Positions 24,956 to 33,395 of a DNA stretch of 64,000 bases are shown piece after piece. The stretch's first letter is position 1, and every line of letters begins with the position of its first letter. Made by a program: the position numbers and the translations under genes. The stretch lies in the NCBI RefSeq assembly GCF_025502585.1, contig NZ_CP106679.1, positions 2,387,501-2,451,500 of the forward strand, given 5' to 3'. Source of the stretch: Reichenbachiella agarivorans (GTDB taxonomy: Bacteria > Bacteroidota > Bacteroidia > Cytophagales > Cyclobacteriaceae). The notes below the pieces were generated by a model. That model worked only from the letters and a program-made list of their open reading frames with translations. It searched no databases and had not been told where the DNA came from.

Positions 24956-25999
24956 ATGTTTGATTCAAAGGAACATTCTCATCGACGGTTAAATATCCTC
25001 ACAGGAGAATGGGTTCAGGTTAGCCCTCACAGATCCAAAAGACCGTGGCAGGGGCAAGTGGAAAAGCTAGAGCAGGAGAGACGACCCGAACATGATCCTA
25101 CTTGCTACCTGTGTGCTGGAAATGAGCGCATCGGTGGGGAACGAAACCCAGATTACAAAGACATCTTTGTTTTTACCAATGACTTTGCTTCCCTCCAGGG
25201 TGATATCCCATCAGGGGGAGACAATAATGGACTCTTGCAATCTAAGAGTGAGAGAGGGCTGTGCAAAGTGATCTGTTTTTCTCCTCGACATGACCTGACT
25301 ATTCCAGAGATGGATATAGATGGTATAGAGAAGGTTGTGGACCTTTGGATCAAGCAATGTGAAGAGATTGGGGCACTCGACTACATCAATCATATCCAGA
25401 TATTCGAAAACAAAGGTGCGGTGATGGGCTGTTCTAATCCCCATCCACATGGTCAGATATGGGCACAGGAGTCGATTCCAGTTGAGCCGATGAAAAAGCA
25501 GTTTCAGCAGGAGAAGTACAGATTGGATCACGGCAGAGATTTGTTGGCAGACTATCTCCAGCAAGAACTGGCCGCCAAGGAGCGCATCTTGTTTGAGAAT
25601 GAGCACATGGTCGTGTTGATTCCTTATTGGGCGGTTTGGCCATTTGAGGCCATGATATTGCCCAAAAGGCAGATGCCAAACATCACGGATATGACTATAG
25701 AGGAGAAGAGAGCTTTTGCGGAGGCATATCAGCATTTGACAATCAAATATGACAACCTCTTCCAGACTTCTTTTCCCTATTCGGCGGGCATACATCAGGC
25801 GCCATGTGATGGTCGAAAACACCCAGAATGGCACTGGCACATGTCTTTTTATCCGCCCCTGTTGAGATCTGCTACGGTCAAAAAATTCATGGTGGGCTAT
25901 GAGATGTTTGCCAATCCCCAAAGGGACATCACGGCAGAGTCAGCAGCTCAGCGATTGAGAGAATTACCTGATCTTCATTATTTAAATATTGGTAAATAG
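24956..25999 (+). CDS. galT: galactose-1-phosphate uridylyltransferase
   Basis: Transfers UMP from UDP-glucose to galactose-1-phosphate. The active-site HPHGQ is at His163-Pro-His165-Gly-Gln167; His165 is the nucleophile. The N-terminal zinc pair CYLCAGN (around residue 50) and the late HWHMSFYPP histidine cluster are present. 347 aa, last gene of the gal operon, followed by strong terminators. Confidence 0.96.
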   Translation: MFDSKEHSHRRLNILTGEWVQVSPHRSKRPWQGQVEKLEQERRPEHDPTCYLCAGNERIGGERNPDYKDIFVFTNDFASLQGDIPSGGDNNGLLQSKSERGLCKVICFSPRHDLTIPEMDIDGIEKVVDLWIKQCEEIGALDYINHIQIFENKGAVMGCSNPHPHGQIWAQESIPVEPMKKQFQQEKYRLDHGRDLLADYLQQELAAKERILFENEHMVVLIPYWAVWPFEAMILPKRQMPNITDMTIEEKRAFAEAYQHLTIKYDNLFQTSFPYSAGIHQAPCDGRKHPEWHWHMSFYPPLLRSATVKKFMVGYEMFANPQRDITAESAAQRLRELPDLHYLNIGK

Positions 26000-26039
26000 A
26001 TTTAGTAGTCGTTGATATTTAGCGAATAAGAAAAGGTAA

Positions 26040-26067
26040 GCCATCATGCATTGCGTGATGGCTTTTT
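26040..26067 (+). terminator. intrinsic terminator after galT
   Basis: Stem GCCATCATGCA / TGCGTGATGGC (11 bp, one wobble) followed by TTTTTCTTT. Confidence 0.85.
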
Positions 26068-26080
26068 CTTTGGGAAAATA

Positions 26081-26107
26081 ATAGGTCGCCCTTTGGAGGC
26101 GACCTAT
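26081..26107. terminator. second hairpin, likely terminator for the convergent surface-protein gene
   Basis: Perfect 10-bp stem ATAGGTCGCC / GGCGACCTAT with a 7-nt loop. On the minus strand it is followed by the T-rich TATTTTCCC. It lies about 70 nt past the stop of the minus-strand gene. Confidence 0.7.
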
Positions 26108-26175
26108 TTGTGCTTTTCAGTTTGCTTGATCTAAGTTTTCGGAATTTAGAACAAGTACAGCACGACTACATGTTC

Positions 26176-28323
26176 TTAATGCTTAGGCATTTTAGCAAGT
26201 TTCTCTTCGTAGGACATTGCATCCCAATTTGCTTTGTACTCTTCATTGCTTAGAGAAAGCGTACGTTTTCCTAAGCTTCCTTCTTGGACTTTTATATACA
26301 AGACAGGGGTATAGTTAGGGTCTGTCTCGTTTTCGGAGCTATAAATATTGAGCGTATATTGAGATCCATATGAAATGGTATTGTCAACCATTTCAAGTGT
26401 AATGCCCTCATTGTTGTCAGGGTCGAGCCAGGCGGTAACTTGGGTGCGATCCAAAAGCAAAGGAATGACACCATTGAAGTCGAATCCTGAGGGGAGTTGG
26501 TACATGTCAGAGTATTCGTAACAGTCCGAGTCACTAAAATTACCCTGATCCCAAGTATCTCCTCCATTTTTACTTTCCCAATTAGCTTTTGTTTCATCAA
26601 AACTGATATCTGATGGTTGAAGTATTTTAGCTCCTATCCAGTTGTTATTGGTATTGGCGTCCTTGGAGTTAGTGAAGGCTCTGATATATAAAATAGCTTC
26701 TACGATCACAAATTCATTGGTGACAGTTTGTTTTATTTTTTCAATTTCTGGGAATCGAATCAAAGAGTTCATTTGTCTAATCACTTCTGTGTTGGCAATT
26801 CGTACTTTTAGAAGTTCACCGTCAAATACTGCCTTAGTATTGATTTGATCAATGCTGCAGTCATTGACTCCTGTATATCCGTTTAGTCCTTCACTGAAGT
26901 AAAATTCATAAACCCCATCGGATGAGCCGTTGGTACCATCATTGCCATTCGAGCCGTGGCAGATGTAATGAGTGTTATCTACTTCACTAGGTATTGCCAA
27001 TGTTCCATCTCTGTTGTCGTCAATGCCTGTTCTGATGATGAGCCCCCCATTGGTACATCCATTTGACGCACCAGTGAAGGTTGCAGTACTGATGAGGCTG
27101 TTGAGTCCATTTGTGCCATTGCTGCCGTTTGACCCATCTGAGCCGTTACAGATAGGGTAGGTAGCTTGTAGCTCGCTAGGTTCATCTATCAGGTTGTTTC
27201 TATTGGCATCCAGACCTATTTTGAACGCTACTCCACCGTTGGGGCATGCCGCAGGGTTAGCACTTGTGACAATGATCGTATTGTATCCGTTGCTACCATT
27301 GCTACCATTCGTGCCATTCGTTCCTGTCTGACCATGACATATCGTGACTGTCTCTAGAATCTCATCTATTGTACCATTGCTGTCATTGTCATAGCCAAAT
27401 GTCAATGCAATACCACCATTAGGACAACTTGATACATCGGTACTGCTCTTTACAATTGGAGTTTTTCCATTCGCACCATCTTTGCCATCTGTTCCATCTT
27501 TTCCATCTGTTCCATCAGCACCGTTGAGTCCATGACAAACATATTTCGGTGAACCTACCGATTCTCCTACATCCAAAGTGCCATTTCTGTTGGTGTCCAA
27601 GCCAAGAGTAATAGCCAATCCACCATTTGCACAGTTTCCACCAGAGGTTTCAGTTTCGACTTGTACCAAAGTGTTGTAGCCATTGACTCCACCATTTTCC
27701 CCATCACAGATATAGTAGGAGGATTCTATCTCATCAGTATCGAGGCTTCCATTGTTGTTTTTATCTAGTCCTATTTCCAGCTTTAGACCACCATTGTCGC
27801 AGTTGGTCCCAGGGGATTCTACATTTGCTTTGATCAAGCTTTTGAAACCATGGCTGCCATTTTCTCCATCAATGCCAGTCGAACCATTACATACATAGAA
27901 TGCTGAGAGTACTTCATCAGTATCCAAACTATTGTTTTCGTTGGTATCCATCCCTATTTCTACCAGCGTTCCACCATTGGTACAGTGTGTTCCTGGGTTT
28001 TCTGGAGAGGTCTTGGTGAGCAGCTGGCTCGATTCGGTCTCAGTGCCTTGGCTGCCGTTACATACATAACTGATGGACTCTATTTCTTCTTCGTCAAGCA
28101 CGTCATTTTCATTGTCATCTTGACCTACGCTGATTTTTATGCCGCCAGATGCGCAGTTGCTACCTGCGGCTTCTTGATCCACTTTGACGAGAGCATTGTA
28201 GCCATTGGCTCCTGCTTCTCCTGGGATGGGGTCGCTAGACTCTTCGATGCATCTGGTGAGGGCTAGGGAACAAAAAACAAGAAGAATGAAAATTGGTTTG
28301 GATAAGCTGTAGTAGGCTTTCAT
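26176..28323 (-). CDS. large exported repeat protein: seven CNGG / Asp-Asn-rich repeats with collagen-like linkers
   Basis: A 715-aa surface or lipoprotein. The N-terminus (MKAYYSLSKPIFILLVFCSLALTRC) is a signal; Cys25 might be lipidated, though Arg at -1 is unusual. Seven repeats of about 55-65 aa each hold C-xNGG, a strand with GLDxNxNGxLDxxE (EF-hand/thrombospondin-3-like calcium motif) and Y-x-C-NG, joined by Gly-rich GxxGxxG linkers (GTDGKDGTDGKDGANG). It resembles the DUF7151 repeat (name from memory). The C-terminal part from about residue 455 (EGLNGYTGVNDCSI … SLIRFPEIEKI) resembles a DNRLRE-type domain. A role in adhesion or Ca-stabilised surface display is inference. Confidence 0.85.
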   Translation of the reverse strand: MKAYYSLSKPIFILLVFCSLALTRCIEESSDPIPGEAGANGYNALVKVDQEAAGSNCASGGIKISVGQDDNENDVLDEEEIESISYVCNGSQGTETESSQLLTKTSPENPGTHCTNGGTLVEIGMDTNENNSLDTDEVLSAFYVCNGSTGIDGENGSHGFKSLIKANVESPGTNCDNGGLKLEIGLDKNNNGSLDTDEIESSYYICDGENGGVNGYNTLVQVETETSGGNCANGGLAITLGLDTNRNGTLDVGESVGSPKYVCHGLNGADGTDGKDGTDGKDGANGKTPIVKSSTDVSSCPNGGIALTFGYDNDSNGTIDEILETVTICHGQTGTNGTNGSNGSNGYNTIIVTSANPAACPNGGVAFKIGLDANRNNLIDEPSELQATYPICNGSDGSNGSNGTNGLNSLISTATFTGASNGCTNGGLIIRTGIDDNRDGTLAIPSEVDNTHYICHGSNGNDGTNGSSDGVYEFYFSEGLNGYTGVNDCSIDQINTKAVFDGELLKVRIANTEVIRQMNSLIRFPEIEKIKQTVTNEFVIVEAILYIRAFTNSKDANTNNNWIGAKILQPSDISFDETKANWESKNGGDTWDQGNFSDSDCYEYSDMYQLPSGFDFNGVIPLLLDRTQVTAWLDPDNNEGITLEMVDNTISYGSQYTLNIYSSENETDPNYTPVLYIKVQEGSLGKRTLSLSNEEYKANWDAMSYEEKLAKMPKH

Positions 28324-28364
28324 GGTGCTAGGGTTTTAGGGTGTGTTGGTTTTTTATTTAGATT

Positions 28365-28372
28365 CAAATATA
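28365..28372 (-). promoter_or_regulatory. -7 box of the repeat-protein gene
   Basis: Minus-strand TATATTTG, a perfect TAnnTTTG, 41 nt before the ATG at 28323. No TTTG at the -33 position. Confidence 0.45.
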
Positions 28373-28532
28373 AATTTAAGAAAAACTAAGTATTAGAATG
28401 AACTCTTTCGATTAGAACTACTTATATGTCGATTGTTTGGGATGTGTTTTCGATTGATGTGGCAATATAGTTGTCACATCATACAGGAAAACTCTGTGGA
28501 GACATGGGACTGAGGATGTTGTCCGAAAAATG

Positions 28533-28558
28533 AAAAGCCACTCGCAAGAGTGGCTTTT
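28533..28558 (-). terminator. intrinsic terminator of the kdgK-PFK-eda operon
   Basis: Perfect 11-bp stem AAAAGCCACTC / GAGTGGCTTTT with loop GCAA; on the minus strand it ends in TTTTCATTTTTC. It lies about 95 nt past the eda stop. Confidence 0.85.
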
Positions 28559-28653
28559 CGGAAATGATGATCTGTAAGGGCGGCAGATCAGTCAACCTAT
28601 GATTAATAAAACTATTTACTTTCTTTGTTAGAATCTTTTGGTGCTCAGCCCAA

Positions 28654-29325
28654 TTACTTCATTAGCTTTTTAGCGATAGCTAATGTTTCTTTTACTTTGG
28701 CTGTAACTGCTGCATAGTCGTAATTGCCACTAGCGTCTTTTGCAAAAAGCTTAGACCCCATACCTACACAGTGTACGCCTGCATCAAACCAGCCTTTCAT
28801 GTTGTCCTCTGTTGGTTCTACACCGCCAGTTGGCATGATGCTAGACCAAGAGAATGGACCTTTGACAGCCGCTACGAAAGACGGCCCGCCTACCTGTGAT
28901 CCAGGGAATATTTTGACCACCTCAGCACCTAATTCTTCGGCATAAGAGATTTCGGTCAATGAACCACAACCTGGTGACCAAGAGATTTTTCTTCTGTTGC
29001 ACACTTTGGCCATCTCAGCATTCAAAATCGGAGATACAATGAAATTGGCACCTAGTTGGATATAAAGAGCCGTAGTGCCAGCATCTACAATTGATCCGAT
29101 ACCTAGGATCATTTCTGGGGTTTCTTTTGCAGCATATTTGTTCAACTCGCCAAAAACCTCGTGAGCATAATCACCTCTGTTGGTGAATTCAAATACTCTT
29201 GCTCCTCCATCGTAACAAGCTTTCAATATCTGCTTGCACACTTCTAAATCTTTGTGATAGAATACAGGTACAACACCTGTTTCTTTCATTTTTACTGCTA
29301 CGTCTATTCTTGTAAATCGTGCCAT
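28654..29325 (-). CDS. eda: 2-keto-3-deoxy-6-phosphogluconate (KDPG/KHG) aldolase
   Basis: Class I aldolase that splits KDPG into pyruvate and glyceraldehyde-3-phosphate. The Schiff-base lysine is Lys138 in EVVKIFPG, and the acid/base glutamate is Glu46 in FEFTNR; the phosphate loop PTGGV follows. 223 aa is normal. It is 4 nt downstream of the phosphofructokinase gene and last in the operon kdgK-PFK-eda under the LacI-type regulator. Confidence 0.94.
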   Translation of the reverse strand: MARFTRIDVAVKMKETGVVPVFYHKDLEVCKQILKACYDGGARVFEFTNRGDYAHEVFGELNKYAAKETPEMILGIGSIVDAGTTALYIQLGANFIVSPILNAEMAKVCNRRKISWSPGCGSLTEISYAEELGAEVVKIFPGSQVGGPSFVAAVKGPFSWSSIMPTGGVEPTEDNMKGWFDAGVHCVGMGSKLFAKDASGNYDYAAVTAKVKETLAIAKKLMK

Positions 29326-29329
29326 TGTG

Positions 29330-30547
29330 TTACCAATTTAATATTTTGTTAAAATCATACTGTGTTGGATCCTCTGTGATCAGACCCAACTGTTCGTAAT
29401 CTTCTTCTTGGATGAAATGAAGATTTTTGAAACTCAACTTAGATATTTCTGCGTCAATATCTACCAATCTTGGCGGAATTACTCCGTCACTGTTTTCGAA
29501 TTCTGACAAGAACATCGGAGTGATGTCACCTCTAGAGTTAGTCGTGACGATGCATCCACTGATTCCTTCGTCAAAGAGTTTTTTGACTCCTATCGCCAGC
29601 AGCGTACAAAGTGTCAAATCATACCCAATCGGTCTGCAGCATCTCAATTCATAGCCCAATTCGATAGGCCTACTTTTGATTTGCAAGTTCATGGATTTGA
29701 GTCGCTCTTGAACGAGAATATTGAAAATATTGGATTTACTCACATTGCCCAGCTCTGGATGACCATGATCATCATAGGTGAACATAATGCCAGATGCTTT
29801 GAGCTCTTCCTCGTCGATGATGTGAAAGACACCCTCGCTGATCAGCGCAACGCCATAATTGATTCCCAACAATTTCCTTTTCAACATCGAGGAAATGATC
29901 AGAGAAACCACCTTGTCCAAAGTTGCTTTTGTCTTGTTGAACATCTCGGGGATGATCAACATGGGAAAGTGACAAGCAGATGCAATCCCAAATGCCAAGT
30001 GACCAGCCGTTCGTCCCATGGCAGACATCACAAACCAGTTGTTGCTGGTGATGGCGTCTTCATAAATGGTGTTGCCGATTTTCACTCCTTCATCCTTGGC
30101 AGAGTGGAAACCAAAAGTTGGATTCCTGTCAGGAAGTGGGAGATCATTGTCTATGGTTTTCGGAACGTGGATGTTGGCAATGGGTAAATTGTTCTTTGCC
30201 AGGTACTTTGAAATCCTGTTGGCTGTACTCGCTGTATCATCACCACCAATGGTGACGAGTAGTTTTACATTGTTTTTGACAAAGAAGTCGGTATTGAAAT
30301 CGCTGTCTTTGGGTTTGAATCTACTCATCAGGATGGATGAACCACCTCTGCTGAATATCCTGTCTGCATAGTGAAAGTCAAATGAGATGACCTTTGGCTC
30401 TGGAGAGAACAAGCCCCTGTATCCATCATGTATGCCCAATACTTCATAACCATCTTTGAGGAAGATTTTGGCAACTGTACTGACGACAGTGTTGATGCCA
30501 GGAGCAGGTCCTCCACCACAAATGATAGCTACACTTTTTTGAGACAT
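29330..30547 (-). CDS. phosphofructokinase, predicted pyrophosphate-dependent
   Basis: PFK-family protein of 405 aa. N-terminal CGGGPAPGIN (residues 10-19) is the form seen in PPi/long-clade PFKs. The two positions that set phosphoryl-donor choice read Asp104 (GGDDT) and Lys130 (PKTIDND), the pair of PPi-using enzymes; ATP enzymes have Gly at both. MGRTAGHLAF follows. The expected reaction is reversible fructose-6-P + PPi to fructose-1,6-bisphosphate. It lies between kdgK and eda, which is unusual: the KDG branch does not itself need a PFK. Reversible flux toward hexose from triose made by Eda is a possible reason (inference). Confidence 0.87.
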   Translation of the reverse strand: MSQKSVAIICGGGPAPGINTVVSTVAKIFLKDGYEVLGIHDGYRGLFSPEPKVISFDFHYADRIFSRGGSSILMSRFKPKDSDFNTDFFVKNNVKLLVTIGGDDTASTANRISKYLAKNNLPIANIHVPKTIDNDLPLPDRNPTFGFHSAKDEGVKIGNTIYEDAITSNNWFVMSAMGRTAGHLAFGIASACHFPMLIIPEMFNKTKATLDKVVSLIISSMLKRKLLGINYGVALISEGVFHIIDEEELKASGIMFTYDDHGHPELGNVSKSNIFNILVQERLKSMNLQIKSRPIELGYELRCCRPIGYDLTLCTLLAIGVKKLFDEGISGCIVTTNSRGDITPMFLSEFENSDGVIPPRLVDIDAEISKLSFKNLHFIQEEDYEQLGLITEDPTQYDFNKILNW

Positions 30548-30580
30548 AAATGTTTTAGATTATTGTTGAGAGAAAAAATA

Positions 30581-30625
30581 GGGGGCCGGATTCCGTATAA
30601 ACAGTGCAATCAATTACCAGCCCCC
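30581..30625. repeat. intercistronic hairpin between kdgK and PFK genes
   Basis: GGGGGC (30581-30586) pairs with GCCCCC (30620-30625) across a 33-nt loop that contains a small CGGATTCCG palindrome. It occupies the 90-bp gap and could stabilise or attenuate the transcript. Confidence 0.45.
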
Positions 30626-30637
30626 GTCTAGGAGATA

Positions 30638-31678
30638 TTATCTAGCGACTCTGCCTGAGGCATCGCCACCCATTAATTTCATTACTTCGTCTACAGTGAC
30701 CAAGTTTGCATCACCTTTGATGGTATGTTTCAAACAAGAAGCTGCTACTGCAAAATCCAAAGCATTTTGATCATCTTCTGGGTATGTTAACAATCCGTAG
30801 ATCAATCCACCCATGAAAGAATCACCACCACCTACGCGATCCACAATGTCAGTGATCTGATACTGACGAGTTTGCAACATTTGTTTTCCGTCATATAAAA
30901 CTCCAGCCCAAGTATTGTGCGATGCAGAGATAGAACCTCTGAGCGTAGTGATTACTTTTTTAGCTCTTGGGAATTTTTCCATCATTTGTTGACAAACAGA
31001 CAAGAAAGCTTCTGCTTTTACATCATGTCCGTGAGTTTGAACTGCTGCTCCTTCTGGCTTGATACCAAAGTGCATTTCAGCATCTTCTTCGTTGCCCAAG
31101 ATCACGTCACAGTATGAGGTCAATTCTGTCATGATTGCTTCACGATCTCCACCGTATTTCCAAAGCTTAGCTCTGTAGTTGAGGTCAGTAGAGATAGGAA
31201 TACCCATTTCGCTAGCTACTTTTACTGCTTCCAAACAAGCGTCTGCTGCGCCTTGCGAAATGGCAGGAGTGATTCCTGTCCAGTGGAACCACCCCGCACC
31301 TTCAAACACTTTCTTCCAGTCGATCATGCCTGCTTTGATTTCAGACATTGATGAGTGCGCTCTGTCATACACGACTTTGCTACCTCTGCTTACTGCTCCA
31401 GTTTCTAGGAAATAGATACCAAGTCTATCTCCTCCAAATATGATATTTTGTGTGTTGACACCTCTTTTGCGCATTTCCATCAATGCACATTCTCCTATGT
31501 CATTTTTTGGTAATCTTGTTACGAAATCAACAGGTACTCCGTAATTGGCCAATGAGACAGCCACGTTAGATTCACCACCACCATAGACGACTTCAAAAGA
31601 ATTGGCTTGAGAAAATCTCAAAAATCCTTCTGGTGCTAATCTTAGCATAATCTCGCCGAATGTTACAACTTTTTTCAT
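30638..31678 (-). CDS. kdgK: 2-keto-3-deoxygluconate kinase (PfkB family)
   Basis: Ribokinase-type sugar kinase; phosphorylates KDG to KDPG, the substrate of Eda two genes downstream. Start ATG 31678 (MKKVVTFGEIMLRL) gives the normal N-terminus; an upstream TTG at 31684 adds only MI. The PfkB signatures GGGESNVAVSLA (about residue 33), DLNYRAKLW and DRVGGGDSFMGGLIYG (catalytic Asp, about residue 300) are present. Assignment to KDG rests on similarity to KdgK and on the neighbour eda. KDG usually derives from uronates such as alginate or pectin. Confidence 0.87.
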   Translation of the reverse strand: MKKVVTFGEIMLRLAPEGFLRFSQANSFEVVYGGGESNVAVSLANYGVPVDFVTRLPKNDIGECALMEMRKRGVNTQNIIFGGDRLGIYFLETGAVSRGSKVVYDRAHSSMSEIKAGMIDWKKVFEGAGWFHWTGITPAISQGAADACLEAVKVASEMGIPISTDLNYRAKLWKYGGDREAIMTELTSYCDVILGNEEDAEMHFGIKPEGAAVQTHGHDVKAEAFLSVCQQMMEKFPRAKKVITTLRGSISASHNTWAGVLYDGKQMLQTRQYQITDIVDRVGGGDSFMGGLIYGLLTYPEDDQNALDFAVAASCLKHTIKGDANLVTVDEVMKLMGGDASGRVAR

Positions 31679-31700
31679 AATCAATTTAAATTTTCACTTT

Positions 31701-31716
31701 CCGTGTACGAACACGG
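31701..31716. promoter_or_regulatory. LacI-type operator 1 (kdgK side)
   Basis: CCGTGTACGAACACGG: a 16-bp inverted repeat with a near-symmetrical centre, 23 bp upstream of the kdgK start. Confidence 0.75.
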
Positions 31717-31757
31717 TATTTCTCCTAAAAAAGCCCTTGCTAAGAAGGGTAATTGCT

Positions 31758-31771
31758 CGTGTTCGTACACG
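31758..31771. promoter_or_regulatory. LacI-type operator 2 (regulator side)
   Basis: CGTGTTCGTACACG, the exact reverse complement of the core of operator 1 (CGTGTACGAACACG). The two centres are 56 bp apart, which would allow looping or independent control of the two divergent promoters. Confidence 0.75.
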
Positions 31772-31829
31772 AACGGGCACAAATGTAATATTAAAAGGGA
31801 TGCTTCCAAATAAATTAATTCTTTTTTTT

Positions 31830-31837
31830 CATATTTG
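31830..31837 (+). promoter_or_regulatory. -7 box close to the LacI regulator start
   Basis: CATATTTG, one mismatch from TAnnTTTG, 5 nt before the ATG at 31843, preceded by a T-run. It is identical to the box in front of murI. Confidence 0.35.
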
Positions 31838-31842
31838 AGCCA

Positions 31843-32889
31843 ATGAAAAGAATTACCATCAAGGAGATCGCTAGGCAGGCAGGTGTATCAGTGGGAACAG
31901 TCGATCGCGTGTTGCACAACAGAGGAGAAGTCGCCGAGGGGACTAAAAATTTGGTATTGAAAATTGCCAAAGAGGGTAATTACACCACCAACGTATTTGC
32001 ACGCAATCTCAAACTGAATAAAATCTATCAGATAGCCGTGATTCTTCCGTTGGATAACGAATATTGGAAAATTCAACAGCAGGGGATTGAGCAGTCTGCA
32101 GAAGAATATGAGCCGCTTGGTATGGTTCTGAAATTTTATCCTTTCGATAGGAGCAATCAGGGGTCATTTCTGTCCAAGGCTGCTTTGGCAATTGAAGATG
32201 AACCAGATGCCGTTATCTTGGCTCCTTTGATGGAAAGGGAGGCAACAGACATATGCGCCAGACTCAAAGCAAAAAAAATACCTTTTGTATTTGTTGATTC
32301 CAATCTTGAGGAGGTTGCTCCTTTGGCATTTATAGGGCAAGATTCGGTGCAAAGTGGATACCTCGCAGCACGACTGCTCAACTATGGGTTTGAGAGGGGA
32401 CATGAGGCTTGGATATTGAAATACACGGATTTTGATAGGATTAACAAAGCGATTGATGAACGTATCGAAGGTTTTAGAAATTACTATCAAGAAATGGGGT
32501 GGGAGATGTCCTTGATTCAAGAACTTGAAGTAGTGGATAAAGATAGTATTTCGGGACTTTTGGATGATGTAAAAGGAGAAGCACTCCATATCTTCGTGCC
32601 CAATTCTCGGTCATATCAGATAGTTGACATGGCAGGAGACAGGTTGATGAAGTGTAAAAGGCGGATCATAGGCTATGATTTGATTAAGCCCAACATCAAG
32701 ACCCTGCAAGATGATGCAGTGGATTTCATCATTGATCAAAATCCTAACTTACAAGGCAATATGAGTGTGCAGGTACTGTACAAGACGCTAATTGCCAGTG
32801 CTGCCATCAAGCAGTATCAATTCATGCCCTTGGAGATCGTATCCAAGGAGAATTTGAAATTTGCCAATTCTTATTTTGAAGAGGTGTAA
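31843..32889 (+). CDS. LacI family transcriptional regulator
   Basis: 348-aa regulator with an N-terminal LacI HTH (ITIKEIARQAGVSVGTVDRVLHNRG, residues 4-28) and hinge helix, then a periplasmic-binding-protein-like sugar domain. The HTH reads VSVGTVDRVL rather than the usual VSxxTVSRVL, a variant common in Bacteroidota regulators of this kind. Divergent from kdgK-PFK-eda with two matching palindromes between, so it most likely represses that operon and senses KDG, KDPG or a related sugar acid (inference). Confidence 0.9.
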   Translation: MKRITIKEIARQAGVSVGTVDRVLHNRGEVAEGTKNLVLKIAKEGNYTTNVFARNLKLNKIYQIAVILPLDNEYWKIQQQGIEQSAEEYEPLGMVLKFYPFDRSNQGSFLSKAALAIEDEPDAVILAPLMEREATDICARLKAKKIPFVFVDSNLEEVAPLAFIGQDSVQSGYLAARLLNYGFERGHEAWILKYTDFDRINKAIDERIEGFRNYYQEMGWEMSLIQELEVVDKDSISGLLDDVKGEALHIFVPNSRSYQIVDMAGDRLMKCKRRIIGYDLIKPNIKTLQDDAVDFIIDQNPNLQGNMSVQVLYKTLIASAAIKQYQFMPLEIVSKENLKFANSYFEEV

Positions 32890-32906
32890 GTTTGAAGAGG
32901 TGTAAG
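32875..32906. repeat. perfect tandem duplication of 16 bp across the regulator stop codon
   Basis: TTTGAAGAGGTGTAAG occurs twice without a gap (32875-32890 and 32891-32906). The first copy holds the last codons and stop of the LacI-type gene; the second is noncoding. It looks like a recent slippage duplication. Confidence 0.85.
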
Positions 32907-32977
32907 GAAAAATCAGGGTAATAAGATTTGAGAACCAAGAACCAAGACTAAATTTCGAATCACTACACTCTAAAAGC

Positions 32978-33016
32978 AAAAAACTCCTATGTTATGTACA
33001 TAAGAGTAGTTTTTTT
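32978..33016 (+). terminator. probable terminator of the LacI-type regulator gene
   Basis: AAAAAACT…CT…ATGT pairs with ACAT…AG.AGTTTTTTT with a small bulge; it ends in seven T. Imperfect stem. Confidence 0.5.
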
Positions 33017-33383
33017 GGGATTAATCCCAGTTCGGTTGGGGAGAACACTAGCTGGTTATACTAAGATCAAATAGAGCATTACTGGTAATACTTTAAGAAG
33101 AATAGTATAGAACAAAATGGATTTTTTCAAACCTTTCATAGCACAGTTGTTTAATTTTATTCTTTACAAATGTGTCGAATAAATGGCATTAAGGAAATTC
33201 GATATTTTACCTAAAAAACGCACTAGGAAAATTACTTAGAGAGGTAGAAAATGCAGGGAAAATGCTAGGCTAATTGCTGTTAGATCGGTATAGGTAGTTT
33301 TGCTGTTTCAAAATTGCAGATAATCAGTGCTTTAGGTGTTTAGTTGATTTGAGTGAATATTCTTGCTTTCGCGATTACTTCGA
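33017..33383. other. intergenic stretch without recognisable gene
   Basis: About 370 bp, AT-rich. I see no ORF of note, RNA gene or repeat here beyond the -7 box at its downstream edge. Confidence 0.6.
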
Positions 33384-33391
33384 TACCTTTG
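33384..33391 (+). promoter_or_regulatory. -7 box directly before the YgiQ gene
   Basis: TACCTTTG, a perfect TAnnTTTG, only 4 nt before the ATG at 33396. It implies a leaderless or almost leaderless mRNA and supports that ATG as the start. Confidence 0.5.
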
Positions 33392-33395
33392 CATC

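Larger units (their letters stand above)
28324..28653. other. intergenic region upstream of the repeat protein
   Basis: 330 bp without a gene. It holds the -7 box of the repeat-protein gene, the eda terminator, and a 7-bp inverted repeat TGATCTG…CAGATCA at 28568-28590. No ORF or RNA gene was recognised in the rest. Confidence 0.7.

Noticed and set aside
28654-31678. Complete Entner-Doudoroff operon
   Set aside because: No glucose-6-phosphate dehydrogenase or 6-phosphogluconate dehydratase is present; kdgK points to the KDG branch instead.
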